A DNA stretch of 64,000 bases from J054 sp965223095 (GCA_965223095.1 OZ244979.1:1984001-2048000); one strand, 5' to 3'. Counted from the first letter of the stretch, positions 35,574 through 45,278 are shown. Notes: generated by a model from the letters alone, not told the origin. Made by a program: numbers and translations.

Positions 35574-38500
35574 TCAGCGCGCCTCGTCCTGAATCCAGTA
35601 GGTGCGCACAGCATCGGGATCGAAGCCGGGCGGCTGGCACTCTAGGCCGATACAGATGACGGGCGTGCCCTGCAGGTCTTCTGGAAACAAGAAGGTCGGC
35701 TCGGGGGCAATGCCGCCCTGCTCGAGGTCTATGTAGCGATCAGTCTCGGTGAGATCCTCGTCCACCGGGCTGCCGTCTTGGTTACGCACTGGGAAACCGT
35801 TGAAAACACTGACCCGGTAGAGTCTATTTTGCCCACTGGTTGCGCTGCAACTGCTGCTGTTACCCTGCGGAGAAAACGATACGAAAAATACTTCATTGTC
35901 GAAGGCAAAAGCCTCGGAGAGAATTTTTTCTCCGGGCCCTTGCATGCTCAGCCGCCAACCGGCGTCAGTGGGTAGCACCACCGGCGCGGGGTCCGTCGGA
36001 TCACCCGGCGTGCCTAGATCGGTAATATCGATCAAATCGCCGCGATAGACAGGCAGTCCATAATCGGCCGTTGCGACGACACCAAATACATTGAAGTCTC
36101 GAATTGAAAAGAATTCGTCTTCAATGGTGCTATTGAGCGGATGTGCCCGGTAGCCTGAACCGAGATTTACCGTTAGAAACATTTTTTCTTCGCCAAGATC
36201 TTGATAAACCACTGGCACAATATCGGGCGTGGCGTAAAAGCGTCGTACTTGGCTATCGGGTGGGCTCGCCCCAAGGTCAGCGGCGCCCAATGAGGCCAGT
36301 ACGCCGCCTTCGACCAGGGTGTTCGCCGAATTGCCATTGACGATATCGAAACGCCAGACACGGCCGCCCATATCACCGACATACATGCGGTCGGCCAGTC
36401 CGTCTTGAGTAATATCGATGACGTTAATGCCGGCCGGAATCGAGTGCTGCATTTGGGCAAAGGTCGCGTTGTAGTTGTTTGAGCCCACGACGGGGTGTCC
36501 GGCGCTCCACTCTAGATCGCCGGCGTTAGCGCCCGGTTCAAGATTGACCATATAGATAGAATTACCGCGCGTATCCACACGATAGGCCGCGCTGTCTTGG
36601 ATCGGATCATAACCGCCGCCGAAGATCGCAACGGTTTTTTCGGTGCCGCCAATATTCACTCTAGCGACCTTAGGCGTTGACCAGGATTGGCCGAGATTTT
36701 CGAAGCCCGGCGTATTCGCATCGACAACCCACTCTAATTGTGGGTTGTTTCGATTGGTAACATTCAACGCGAAAACGGCGTTGCCACCCCGGCGCATGCC
36801 GAAAAGCAAAATCACATCTTCCACGGTAGGATCGATACCGGGGATCTTGTCGTCGTTGCGGATATAGACCGACATTTCTCCGTCAACACCATATTGCTTT
36901 TGCGCGGCAAGATCGTTGACATAGAGTCCGTGCAAGCGACTCAGTTGTTGTTGCGGTACGAACGCCCAAAGCTCGCTACCGTCACTTGCGTTAATCGCGT
37001 GTACAAATCCGTCATTGGTAGCTGTAAACACGACGGTATCGGGATTCGTTGCGGGGCCATCATAAATTACGGTCACCGGCCCGGAGTGTAGGGGGTCGCC
37101 CATGACATGGCGCGTGTCGGTCTTATCACCATCGTCGTCCTCGTCAAACACGTCCAGTCCGCGCGCCCAGTTGATGACAATGTTGCGGTCAGCGGCCGGT
37201 GCACCGAGCATGGCCGCGGTAATCACCGCATTTCCCGTTTCAATACTGTTATCCGGGTCGGTCAGCAGCGGTCCACTCACGTTCGTGTAGAGATTCCGCA
37301 AGGTATGATCTGGTATCTCATGGGCCGCGCCACCTAAAACTACGTTATTGCCATCCACGGCATCCGACCAAAAGCTATAAGCGTCAGACTTAACAAATCC
37401 CGTAGCCGTATCAACGGCGGGAAGGGTGTCTTGGCCAACCAATTGACCGCCGACGAGCCGGTATTTTTTCACATTGCCCGGCCAATGCACGTTGGGCGCC
37501 GGCTTGAACATGGCGATGAATACGTCTTGTAGATTGGTGGTTCGGTTGAATGCGTTGACCGGTACCGCTGGCGCCGTGAAGGTCGTCGCGTCACCGGAGA
37601 TGTCTTGGAAAATCTCAGAAAGTACGGAAATTAGCGTCGCCGCATCATCCGCGGTGCGATACTGTCCGCCACCGCGTTGTGCCGTGCTTTTCAGCAGGGG
37701 AAAATCGGCGAGAAAGCCCACGGTATAGGTGGAAACGCCCTGCCGGCCAGGCAATGGACTAAGATCCGCCTCGTTGAGGTATTCCGCCATGTCGTCCAGG
37801 CAATGGCCAATGCCTGATCCGTCACAGCTGGTGCCAACCAAGGTATCAAAGCCGGGTAAGGCAGCAATCTTCGTATCCGCGCTGCTATCTGATGTTGGCT
37901 CACCGTCGGTTAGATAAATGATGTAGTTTTTCTGGCAGTCAATGGTGATGGGCGAAAGATAAGTATTTGAAGTCGCCGTTTGGCCGACGCGCGTTTCAGG
38001 CGCGCTCACATCTGGATCGGCGATGTTGCCGTAGTCGACTGCGCCTCCTGCAAAGTACAAACCCGCCTCGTAAAGCACCTCAGACAAGGGGGTGTTACCG
38101 TCCGCCACTGTGGCCGAAACCTTGGCCTTAAAGTCCGCGCGACCGGTATTGATATCTTCAACCGCATCGATGATGCCGCCGCCTTCGTCGTAGTTGAAGC
38201 GCTGTAAGCCAATATTGATGTTCTGAAAGTTATCGGCGAGTTGTAGGGCTGCTTCTTTCACAACCTCAAGCCGGGTTTGGGTGCGGGTCGGTGTACTCTC
38301 GCTCCAATTCAGCCAGTTGCCATCGTATATCACTTGGGTAGTTGTGAACGGGGCATAGGCACTGGTGTCGAAATGCCACGGACCTAGGCTGCCATTGGCG
38401 GGATACACTTCGGTGCTGCTGCTACCGTCACCGTGGCTACCGTAGTCTGATAAGCACTCCGTGGGTCGATTCGGGTCCGTGGTACTAAGATTTTCCCACT

Positions 38501-38891
38501 GTTGAAGATCTTGTCGCCAGGCCGAGAATTCGTCCCGGTACTGACCCAGACCATCGAGGACCGAATAAGAAGCTTGACAGTGGTTAACGCTTTTCGGGAA
38601 GGATTTTAGGCTTGTACAATCCGGCTTTGTGCCGCCCGAGTAGTAGATGGCGTTGGAGTCATAGCAGCCGGTATAAGTTACCGTTGGGTCCCACGGCTCT
38701 CTTGTCAGCAGTGTCGTACCCATACTCCCCGAAGTATCGAGAATGAAAAGAATATTGGGTTGCGTGCTATTTGAAGGCGCGGGCTTGGAGAAAAATAGTT
38801 CGGTGTCATCGGCCGCGACCGGTCCTGCCGATAGAATGGCCAGACTAGCTCCAATCGCAAGCGGAATAACATAAGTACGTATCGTGTTCAT
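35574..38891 (-). CDS. pilY1: PilY1, type IV pilus tip adhesin / mechanosensor
   Basis: A 1105-residue protein with a signal peptide (cleaved near residue 27). Residues ~45-430 form a von Willebrand A domain with the MIDAS D52-T-S54-G-S56 and YLTDGEPTSD; residues ~560-1060 form the PilY1 beta-propeller (MGDPLHSGPVTVIYDG, IDITQDGLADRMYVGDMGGRVWRFD in family position). The loop D-I-T-Q-D-G-L-A-D matches the calcium site of Pseudomonas PilY1, with Thr at the second position. PilY1 sits at the pilus tip, controls extension and retraction with calcium, and signals surface contact. Many cysteines in the first third suggest disulfides. It is in the standard minor-pilin operon. Confidence 0.93.
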   Translation of the reverse strand: MNTIRTYVIPLAIGASLAILSAGPVAADDTELFFSKPAPSNSTQPNILFILDTSGSMGTTLLTREPWDPTVTYTGCYDSNAIYYSGGTKPDCTSLKSFPKSVNHCQASYSVLDGLGQYRDEFSAWRQDLQQWENLSTTDPNRPTECLSDYGSHGDGSSSTEVYPANGSLGPWHFDTSAYAPFTTTQVIYDGNWLNWSESTPTRTQTRLEVVKEAALQLADNFQNINIGLQRFNYDEGGGIIDAVEDINTGRADFKAKVSATVADGNTPLSEVLYEAGLYFAGGAVDYGNIADPDVSAPETRVGQTATSNTYLSPITIDCQKNYIIYLTDGEPTSDSSADTKIAALPGFDTLVGTSCDGSGIGHCLDDMAEYLNEADLSPLPGRQGVSTYTVGFLADFPLLKSTAQRGGGQYRTADDAATLISVLSEIFQDISGDATTFTAPAVPVNAFNRTTNLQDVFIAMFKPAPNVHWPGNVKKYRLVGGQLVGQDTLPAVDTATGFVKSDAYSFWSDAVDGNNVVLGGAAHEIPDHTLRNLYTNVSGPLLTDPDNSIETGNAVITAAMLGAPAADRNIVINWARGLDVFDEDDDGDKTDTRHVMGDPLHSGPVTVIYDGPATNPDTVVFTATNDGFVHAINASDGSELWAFVPQQQLSRLHGLYVNDLAAQKQYGVDGEMSVYIRNDDKIPGIDPTVEDVILLFGMRRGGNAVFALNVTNRNNPQLEWVVDANTPGFENLGQSWSTPKVARVNIGGTEKTVAIFGGGYDPIQDSAAYRVDTRGNSIYMVNLEPGANAGDLEWSAGHPVVGSNNYNATFAQMQHSIPAGINVIDITQDGLADRMYVGDMGGRVWRFDIVNGNSANTLVEGGVLASLGAADLGASPPDSQVRRFYATPDIVPVVYQDLGEEKMFLTVNLGSGYRAHPLNSTIEDEFFSIRDFNVFGVVATADYGLPVYRGDLIDITDLGTPGDPTDPAPVVLPTDAGWRLSMQGPGEKILSEAFAFDNEVFFVSFSPQGNSSSCSATSGQNRLYRVSVFNGFPVRNQDGSPVDEDLTETDRYIDLEQGGIAPEPTFLFPEDLQGTPVICIGLECQPPGFDPDAVRTYWIQDEAR

Positions 38892-38915
38892 AGCTTGATC
38901 CTCGGCGGCTGCGCG

Positions 38916-39266
38916 CTACTGCCTGCCCGTGCTGAGTACAATGCGGGTAGCTAGCTGACTTTCCGGTTCGAAAAACACGTAGATGCCTCTCGCGTCGTCG
39001 CCGCTCGCTGCTTCATAGAGGTCGGCCCGGGTCACACCCGGTGTGTCAATGCCGATGTGGTAGTTTGTATTGTGATCGACTCGCAAACTGATGCTGTCGC
39101 AGGTCCTGCACTCACGAAAGCTGACCTGGCCGCTGTCAAGTCGCGGTAGCGTCACTAAATCCGGGTCTAGTTCATACGAGTCTTCTAAAAACACCATGGC
39201 GGTCTGAGCCAGTGCCATGGGCAGTGCCAGCAGGCTTATGCAGGTCATGCTGATGATCTTGCGCAT
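38916..39266 (-). CDS. Small exported protein of the minor-pilin operon, unknown
   Basis: From ATG 39266 (GGGAGAAG ribosome site just before it) a 116-residue protein with a signal peptide (ISLLALPMALAQ). The mature ~95 residues have a CRTC pair in ECRTCDSISL, followed by beta-rich sequence (DHNTNYHIGIDT) and FVFF-like strand near the end. I do not recognise a family. It lies between pilX (19 bases before) and pilY1 (24 bases after), so it probably belongs to pilus-tip assembly or PilY1 folding. The frame is open further upstream inside pilX, but that part is not used. Confidence 0.75.
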   Translation of the reverse strand: MRKIISMTCISLLALPMALAQTAMVFLEDSYELDPDLVTLPRLDSGQVSFRECRTCDSISLRVDHNTNYHIGIDTPGVTRADLYEAASGDDARGIYVFFEPESQLATRIVLSTGRQ

Positions 39267-39285
39267 CACAATCTTCTCCCGAGCA

Positions 39286-39771
39286 TCACGATCCGTCTGG
39301 ACCGCGTTTATAAAATCCTTGACGATGTAGCGAAGAAGCGCCCCGGGTCGTGGTGATGCCCTGCGAATCCGCGCGATAGTGATATTGCCGAATCTTGCCG
39401 AGGCTAGAGCCACCGCCGAAATCTGGCGTATCCCCGCAATAACCATTGGCGACGCTGTAACTACCATTCAACACCGGAACATTCACCGGTGTACCGGCCG
39501 CGGCGAGGCTAGCGGCCGCCGGGCAATTGGGAATGCCAGGCGGTGGTAGCGGCGCGCCGTTGTTGATGTTTTGAATATTGGTATCCAGGCCGGTTTCAGC
39601 GAGTTGAAAGGCATTTTCCGAATACTGAGCATTGCCGGCCATGACCAGTTCTAGACTGGCCGTGTTCATGGTTGAAATGGCCAATAGGCTCAATACCAAT
39701 AGTAAGATTAGGCCCACCACGAGAGCGGCACCTGATTCTTTGTTTGCTTGGTGATAGATGATGCTAGCCAT
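39286..39771 (-). CDS. pilX: PilX minor pilin
   Basis: A 161-residue protein with an N-terminus KESGAALVVGLILLLVLSLLAISTMNTASLEL that matches the PilX N-domain, in which the prepilin site has Gly-Ala instead of G-F-T-L-x-E. Then AGNAQYSENAFQLAETGLD, also typical. It is the hydrophobic minor pilin that, with PilV and PilW, forms the pilus-tip complex. The C-terminal third is short and glycine-rich. It overlaps no neighbour and sits five bases after pilW. Confidence 0.9.
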   Translation of the reverse strand: MASIIYHQANKESGAALVVGLILLLVLSLLAISTMNTASLELVMAGNAQYSENAFQLAETGLDTNIQNINNGAPLPPPGIPNCPAAASLAAAGTPVNVPVLNGSYSVANGYCGDTPDFGGGSSLGKIRQYHYRADSQGITTTRGASSLHRQGFYKRGPDGS

Positions 39772-39776
39772 GGTTT

Positions 39777-40805
39777 TTAGCCGCGGTTGTTTCTAAGCAA
39801 AATGGTCTTGGAGACTTGGAGCCGCCGGTAGGGTTGCGGGTAGTTGCCCACTGCCGGCGCATTGCCCGCGGGTACAATCGGCGGCACATTGGCGTCGGGT
39901 GTGATGTATGGCCCAAGGTCTACATAACCGGCTTCATATTGATTGCTGCGCATCAGTAGCCATAGACGCACCGCGATTATTTCTGCATTCGGCAAAAAGT
40001 TCGGATCCGCTGGCGTGACAATGGGGTCATCCGGGTCGACATAGCGTTCAACGGTTTGATCATTGTCCGTGTCAACGCCGTATTGAATCTGCAGGTTTTC
40101 CACACCTGCCATGATTTCCTCATCCTGCAGGACGCCGCCGTTCACTAGCGTTTTTCGGCGTAGTGACGGTAGGGTGACACTCAGATTTGATCCGTTGTCT
40201 ACGTAGTAAACGTTGATCACAACATCGCGGACTTCAGCGGTTGCGGGCAAGCCCGCGGGTAATGCGCCACTAAAGACTTGTCCCGTAGTGAGATCGCTGA
40301 GCACTTGGATATTGCCAGGGGTCACGGGTACGACCTGACCGCTGGCACGGCGAAGAATCAACATGTCGGATTGGGGCCGGGCACCGGTATTTGCCGGGCA
40401 GGGTTGTGGGTCAGTCGGCGCCGGGGCATTAAAATTATCGTCAGCAACGGCTAATTCTTGGCCGAGATTTTGCAAGGCCCAATCACTCGCATCGGTGCCG
40501 TCATCGCAAGTCACCAATAGGCCGGCTGGTACGGCGATCAAGCTGGGCTCGCGATTGCGGCCCCAATATTTCGCCAGCCGAATATCCGGCTGCAGATGAG
40601 ACACGGCAAAGCGAGCGTTCTCCTGCAAACGAGACACGGCGTCACTCAGCTTATAGCTAGAGCGGCTTTGAGAATAGATGGCGACCGCGCCGAGCATGAC
40701 GAACGAGCCGATTAGCACCGCAATCATCAGTTCTACCAGCGTCATTCCAGCTTGCCGATTGGCTTGTATGGCGGCGGTACTGCGACGATTTCTGAAGATA
40801 TTCAC
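39777..40805 (-). CDS. pilW: PilW minor pilin
   Basis: About 342 residues from GTG 40805. Leader ends at G-M-T-L-V-E-L-M, then helix IAVLIGSFVMLGAVAIYSQ and a large globular part with cysteines (VTCDDGTD, PQPCPANTG). The C-terminal block IIAVRLWLLMRSNQYE is characteristic for PilW. A longer frame to 40877 overlaps pilV and is less likely. It is the third gene of the operon and helps form the pilus-tip complex. Confidence 0.9.
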   Translation of the reverse strand: MNIFRNRRSTAAIQANRQAGMTLVELMIAVLIGSFVMLGAVAIYSQSRSSYKLSDAVSRLQENARFAVSHLQPDIRLAKYWGRNREPSLIAVPAGLLVTCDDGTDASDWALQNLGQELAVADDNFNAPAPTDPQPCPANTGARPQSDMLILRRASGQVVPVTPGNIQVLSDLTTGQVFSGALPAGLPATAEVRDVVINVYYVDNGSNLSVTLPSLRRKTLVNGGVLQDEEIMAGVENLQIQYGVDTDNDQTVERYVDPDDPIVTPADPNFLPNAEIIAVRLWLLMRSNQYEAGYVDLGPYITPDANVPPIVPAGNAPAVGNYPQPYRRLQVSKTILLRNNRG

Positions 40806-40819
40806 TGCAACAAACCCGC

Positions 40820-41275
40820 CTATTGCGTAAACGCTAGCGTGTAAGTGGATGGGGCCGTTTGGCCTGTTTCGGGCCAATTGAGGGTAATGGCATAATTAGT
40901 GGTGAATGCCGTGGGCAGGGTCACCACGATCGAAGCATTGGCACCCAGCGGCAGGCGATTTTGCACGTCTAGGTTCCACCAAAACCAATCATCAACAGCC
41001 AGTTGCGCAGCCGTGCAATCGTTTGGACCATTGACGCATTGGTTGACGTTAGTGCCGGGGCCAGTGCCCGCATAAGCTACCGTCGCCGTCGGATTCGCGC
41101 GAATTCGATCCGCCATATCACCGGCCAAGTTCACGGCATGGGTGCGGGCGACCGACGATTGGCCCGAGCGCAGGCCTTCAATGTACAAGCCAGCGATGCC
41201 CAGCATGCCTACCGCCAGTACGACCAGCGCCACCATGGCTTCGACGAGGGTGAAGCCGGTGTTGCGGTGAGTCAT
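40820..41275 (-). CDS. pilV: PilV minor pilin
   Basis: About 151 residues from ATG 41275 (a TTG-type extension to 41302 is possible). Prepilin site G-F-T-L-V-E-A-M, helix VALVVLAVGMLGIAGLYIEGL, then ARTHAVNLAGDMADRIRANP, the family block of PilV. The short globular domain has a cysteine pair (QCVNGPNDC). Part of the minor-pilin operon between fimT and pilW. Confidence 0.9.
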   Translation of the reverse strand: MTHRNTGFTLVEAMVALVVLAVGMLGIAGLYIEGLRSGQSSVARTHAVNLAGDMADRIRANPTATVAYAGTGPGTNVNQCVNGPNDCTAAQLAVDDWFWWNLDVQNRLPLGANASIVVTLPTAFTTNYAITLNWPETGQTAPSTYTLAFTQ

Positions 41276-41310
41276 AGCGTTGTTATTCGACGATGAAAAC
41301 ACGATAGTTC

Positions 41311-41970
41311 TTAACAGCCCGCGAGCGGGTTACTCGCGCTCTGAATCTCAGCTTGAAGACGATAGACTTGCGGACGTCCGGTGTTGGCAATCTGTATCCA
41401 ACGGCCGGCGGCGATGCCGCCACCTGTATCGTGATTGCCCCGATCATCGCAGATCTGGAAATTGGTTTTCGGTGGTCCCTGGCCAGCTGCGGGAGCTGGA
41501 AAACCCGTGGCCGCGAAAGACACATAGTCCGTACCGCCTACCGGCGCACTGTTGAAGCCTGGCGGTATGGAACCGAGCATCGGTCCATGGACCTCCAGCA
41601 CGACATCGAAGGGGTCGACCGTCAGGTTAGCGGGCCCGCAGGCGCCGCCTAAGTTCGGCGGGGGCGTCGTGCAGTCTGTGAATACGATCCACCCGTCACC
41701 GATTTGACCGGCGAGATCGCAGCTTGGGTTTGGAGAGTTCCAATCGGCACTCGCGCATAAACTTGCGTTGGTCCGCCTTTTGACTGCTTCGGATCGGGCC
41801 AGGTGAAGACTAGACAGTAGATCGTTGACCGAGGCCGCAACCCGGTTCGTTGCAATAAATTCGGTGAACGCAGGCACACCGACACTGAGCACGATGCCTA
41901 CCACCATGATGGTAACCATGAGCTCGATCAGCGTAAATCCCTTTGCTGGCCCTTTTCTCATGCAGGGCAT
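41311..41970 (-). CDS. fimT: FimT/GspH-family minor pilin
   Basis: A 219-residue prepilin and first gene of the minor-pilin operon. After a basic leader (MRKGPAK) comes G-F-T-L-I-E-L-M and helix VTIMVVGIVLSVGVPAFTEF, then LLSSLHLARSEAVKRRT, the GspH/FimT block. Four or more cysteines in the globular part may pair. FimT binds DNA in some naturally competent gammaproteobacteria; no DNA-binding residues were checked here. ATG 41970 or 41961. Confidence 0.9.
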   Translation of the reverse strand: MPCMRKGPAKGFTLIELMVTIMVVGIVLSVGVPAFTEFIATNRVAASVNDLLSSLHLARSEAVKRRTNASLCASADWNSPNPSCDLAGQIGDGWIVFTDCTTPPPNLGGACGPANLTVDPFDVVLEVHGPMLGSIPPGFNSAPVGGTDYVSFAATGFPAPAAGQGPPKTNFQICDDRGNHDTGGGIAAGRWIQIANTGRPQVYRLQAEIQSASNPLAGC

Positions 41971-42142
41971 TTTGTCGGCTTAATGGCCCAATCTCGGCGG
42001 GAGCTGACTAGGCGTCTAGCAGGCTGAGTTAGTGGTGTTTTTGTGAATCAGGTCACACGATTATGTCCGTCGATTCGCGCAAGGACATAATGCGCCTGGT
42101 GCTGTTGCGCCAGAGTTCAGGCCGTGAGTTTTCAACAACTAC

Positions 42143-42901
42143 TCATGGAGCACTGCTTAGCCAACCACCCACGGCCTGCACTGGCGTTAAGGCAGGCGGC
42201 CTGCTGACCCAGGCCGCGATTGCGAGGCGATTCGTCCCGAGCTTGTGTTTTGACAGTTTAATAACGCCAGCGAGTGCGCCATCCCGCCAAACTAAGGACT
42301 GCTGTTGTAAGCTCAGAACCACAAAATCGTGGTGCAGCGTCCGGCCGCGATTTTCGCCACGCGCAACCTGCGTATTTATGTTGAAACCCAGGATGGCAAC
42401 ATTGGCCATGGCCAGCTGGCTGGCTTCGGCACTGGTCAAATACTGAATTTCGGCCTGGCCATCAGATACTTTCAAAAAAATTTCGCCCGGATTGCCATAT
42501 TCGCTGGAATCTATTGGGGGGATGCCGCGGCGCATACGCCACTCCTGACCTTTGTAAACCAGTCCTGGTGTATACACGGCACTCAATCCACCTTGCCGCG
42601 CGTAATTTCGCTGGCGCTGACTAAATTCGGCCGTGGCAAATCGATCCGGCCAACCCAAGTCATCCCAATAGTCAACGTGAAAGGCTACAGGGACCCAGCG
42701 CGACCAGAGTCCATCGCTTTGCTCAAGGCTGCTGAACCAAGTATCCGCGGGCGGACAGCTGCTACAGCCTTCGGATGTATAGAGCTCCAGCAGACCGATA
42801 CGCGCAGTGCCGGACTTGAAAATTTGCTCGCCGCCATAGCTGTTAACTGCGATAACGAATAGCAAGCCGGCGGTAATGGTGGCTCTGAACATCTGCTTCA
42901 T
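42143..42901 (-). CDS. DUF1223 exported thioredoxin-like protein
   Basis: A 252-residue protein with a signal peptide (LLFVIAVNSYG). The mature part starts with LLELYTSEGCSSCPPADTW, the DUF1223 signature, a thioredoxin-fold CxxC (here C-S-S-C), and continues FHVDYWDDLGWPDRF and YARQGGLSAVYTPGLVYKGQEW. The fold and motif suggest periplasmic thiol redox work, but no activity has been shown for the family to my knowledge. It stands alone between the pilin operon and a divergent protease. Confidence 0.85.
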   Translation of the reverse strand: MKQMFRATITAGLLFVIAVNSYGGEQIFKSGTARIGLLELYTSEGCSSCPPADTWFSSLEQSDGLWSRWVPVAFHVDYWDDLGWPDRFATAEFSQRQRNYARQGGLSAVYTPGLVYKGQEWRMRRGIPPIDSSEYGNPGEIFLKVSDGQAEIQYLTSAEASQLAMANVAILGFNINTQVARGENRGRTLHHDFVVLSLQQQSLVWRDGALAGVIKLSKHKLGTNRLAIAAWVSRPPALTPVQAVGGWLSSAP

Positions 42902-43038
42902 AAGTTTTACACAGCATAGGTTTAGATGTTGTCCAGCGGAAAAGTTTCAGCGGAATCAGCCTGCGATCGGCCGTGGCTAGATATTTCAGAATCCCTAGCC
43001 ATTGACCTTGGTCCCCATTGTTCTGTACAAGAGTGGCA

Positions 43039-44295
43039 ATGAACCGTCGATCGCGCTTTTGTTGCCTGTTGCTGACTTTGATTGCGCCCCATGTCCTTGC
43101 GGCTGGTGGTGAGGCTTCGGGGCTGTATGCGAATTACAAAGACCGGATTTTTCAAATTCGCGTCATCGATCTCCAAGCAGAAGAAAAGTCAGCATTGGGT
43201 ACCGGCTTTTTGGTGTCAGAGGATGGTCTTGTTGCCACCAATTTTCATGTGATATCCGAGCTGATCAGTCGCCCAGATCAGTTTCGACTGGAGTATAAAG
43301 ACCAGCAGGGCGATAAGGGTAAACTTGAACTGCTAGATGTTGACGTTATCAATGATTTGGCTTTGCTTTCGGCGGCACCCTTTGCTTTAGAGCCTTTGGA
43401 AATTGCAGAAATGTCTCCGCAGCAAGGCGATACGATCTATTCCATCGGTAATCCGTACGATATTGGTTTTACTGTCGTACCCGGCACCTACAATGGAATA
43501 GCCAAAGACAGTTACTACAAACGCATACACTTCTCCGGTTCAATTAACGCTGGTATGAGCGGCGGGCCGGTGTTGAACTCTCAGGGCGAAGTGGTGGGCG
43601 TTAATGTGTCGTCTGCCGGCAATCAGTTAAGTTTTCTTGTGCCCGCGACCGCTTTATATGAGCTCATCGCTGATCTGAAAGTTCGCCAGCACGGTCTGGT
43701 GAATTTCGATGCCCGGATTAATGGGCAACTGCTCGCTAATCAGCGGCGCTTGATCGGCGGTATTTTGGCGGAAGATTGGCCGACACAAGAGCTTGGGGAG
43801 GCAACGGCCCTTGATGAGTTACCAAGCTTCGTAAAATGTTGGGGCGGATCTGCCGATGAAAAGGCACTATTCAAATCTGTTTCTAGCAGCTGTCGAAGTG
43901 ATGAGCATATCTATCTCGGTCCGCGCCTCAACACCGGTATTATCAGTTATCAGTTTTTTTGGCTTGAGGCCGGTAAGCTAAACGCGGCGCAGTTTAATAG
44001 TTACTACGAAGCTTTGTTTCCGAATTACATGCCGGATAACAGTGCGGATGAGGATAACGTGACCAATTATGCTTGCGATGAGGAATTTGTAAAAGATCGC
44101 ACGGGTAATATCGATAAGCTGGTGCTCTGCGTGCGAGCTTACCGAAAGTATGCAGGCCTTTATGACGCGCTCTACATTCGAGGTTCCGTCGATGAGAGCG
44201 CCAAAGCTTTTGTTAGCCACTTCACGCTGGCCGGCGTCGAGCGGGAAATGCTCGCCTTGTTTATGGAGCGGTTTGAACAGGTTGTTAACCGTTGA
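43039..44295 (+). CDS. Exported trypsin-like serine protease
   Basis: A 418-residue protein with a signal peptide (CCLLLTLIAPHVLA). Residues ~30-220 form a chymotrypsin-like fold of the HtrA/DegP kind: H70 in ATNFHV, D106 in NDLALL and S174 in NAGMSGGPV form the triad. There is no PDZ domain; the C-terminal ~200 residues are not recognised and contain about four cysteines. It would act in the periplasm. The next gene (FHA membrane protein) starts at TTG inside this gene's stop codon (TTGA), so the two are probably made together and may act together. Confidence 0.8.
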   Translation: MNRRSRFCCLLLTLIAPHVLAAGGEASGLYANYKDRIFQIRVIDLQAEEKSALGTGFLVSEDGLVATNFHVISELISRPDQFRLEYKDQQGDKGKLELLDVDVINDLALLSAAPFALEPLEIAEMSPQQGDTIYSIGNPYDIGFTVVPGTYNGIAKDSYYKRIHFSGSINAGMSGGPVLNSQGEVVGVNVSSAGNQLSFLVPATALYELIADLKVRQHGLVNFDARINGQLLANQRRLIGGILAEDWPTQELGEATALDELPSFVKCWGGSADEKALFKSVSSSCRSDEHIYLGPRLNTGIISYQFFWLEAGKLNAAQFNSYYEALFPNYMPDNSADEDNVTNYACDEEFVKDRTGNIDKLVLCVRAYRKYAGLYDALYIRGSVDESAKAFVSHFTLAGVEREMLALFMERFEQVVNR

Positions 44296-45278
44296 CGACC
44301 GTGGTCGAAATTCGCGGGCGCGGTGGGCATTTACTTGAGCGCTTGCGCAGCGAGCGTGCCTGCCTGCGCGTCGGGCGTAGCTTTGGTAACGATATTGTCA
44401 TTGACGATGAGTATGTTTCGCCCTTGCATCTGAGTATATGGCGCGTCGAGAATGGCTGGCGTGTGGAAGACCACGAGAGTCTGAACGGCTATCGGCACAA
44501 GACTGCTAATAAAACGACGGGTGGCGAGTTGATCCGCTCTGGTGATCATTTGCGTATCGGTCAGACCAATCTGTATTTTTATGATTCAGACCATCCGGTC
44601 GATGAACCGCTCAGGCTAGACAGTCTGGAGGCTCGCATATCAGCCCTTGCATCGCCGTTAGTGTGGCCCTTGCTTATCGTCTTGGCCGTTGCTCTGGTCT
44701 TGGGCGAGTCGTATTTCGCTTCCTATCAAGAATTCAAATTCTTGCCCAAGCTGAGCAACGCAATAGGTTCCGTGGTGATTGTATTGGCCGTCGCGGCTTT
44801 TTGGGCTTTCGTAGGCCGCCTATTGCGGCACCGTGCGACTTTTTTTTCGCACGTATCGATTTGGTTCCTTGCTGCGCTACTGAGCAGTGCCAGCACCCAC
44901 GTGGCAGAAGTCATCGCGTACAACCTACATAGCGACCTAGTCTTCAAGATTCTGGATCTGGTTTTGGGTGTCATCACATTGGCCCTGGCTTTTTGGGCGA
45001 GCTTATATCTGGCCGCACGCTTAAAACGCTTGCCTAGAGCCGCCACGGCCATTGGCTTTGCCGCTGCCTTTATGGGTATCACGACCTTGGATCAATGGCG
45101 CTTTACCGAAGAATTTTCAGCATCGCCAAAATATTACGGCGCCATAAAACAGCCGATTTTTCGTTGGGCGCGCGCGCGGTCCGATGACGAAGCGAATAGA
45201 CTCCTTGACCGACTGTTGATTGAAGCAGATTCGGAAGTATCACGCCTCGCCGAAGAGGATGCAGAACTAGACGATTGA
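44292..45278 (+). CDS. FHA-domain membrane protein
   Basis: A 328-residue protein. Residues ~5-95 form a forkhead-associated phosphothreonine-binding domain (G28-R29, S43-x2-H46, N65-G66). Then about five membrane helices (~120-140, 147-170, 180-200, 205-230, 235-255) and a charged cytoplasmic tail rich in Asp/Glu. The FHA domain is cytoplasmic and reads phosphothreonine; no Ser/Thr kinase lies in the window. Translation starts at TTG 44292, overlapping the protease stop by four bases. The pairing of an FHA membrane protein with an exported protease suggests a signal between cytoplasm and periplasm. Confidence 0.78.
   Translation: MTTVVEIRGRGGHLLERLRSERACLRVGRSFGNDIVIDDEYVSPLHLSIWRVENGWRVEDHESLNGYRHKTANKTTGGELIRSGDHLRIGQTNLYFYDSDHPVDEPLRLDSLEARISALASPLVWPLLIVLAVALVLGESYFASYQEFKFLPKLSNAIGSVVIVLAVAAFWAFVGRLLRHRATFFSHVSIWFLAALLSSASTHVAEVIAYNLHSDLVFKILDLVLGVITLALAFWASLYLAARLKRLPRAATAIGFAAAFMGITTLDQWRFTEEFSASPKYYGAIKQPIFRWARARSDDEANRLLDRLLIEADSEVSRLAEEDAELDD

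Noticed and set aside
42329..42862. A 177-codon plus-strand frame
   Set aside because: Antisense to the DUF1223 gene with its CSSC motif; shadow of that gene.
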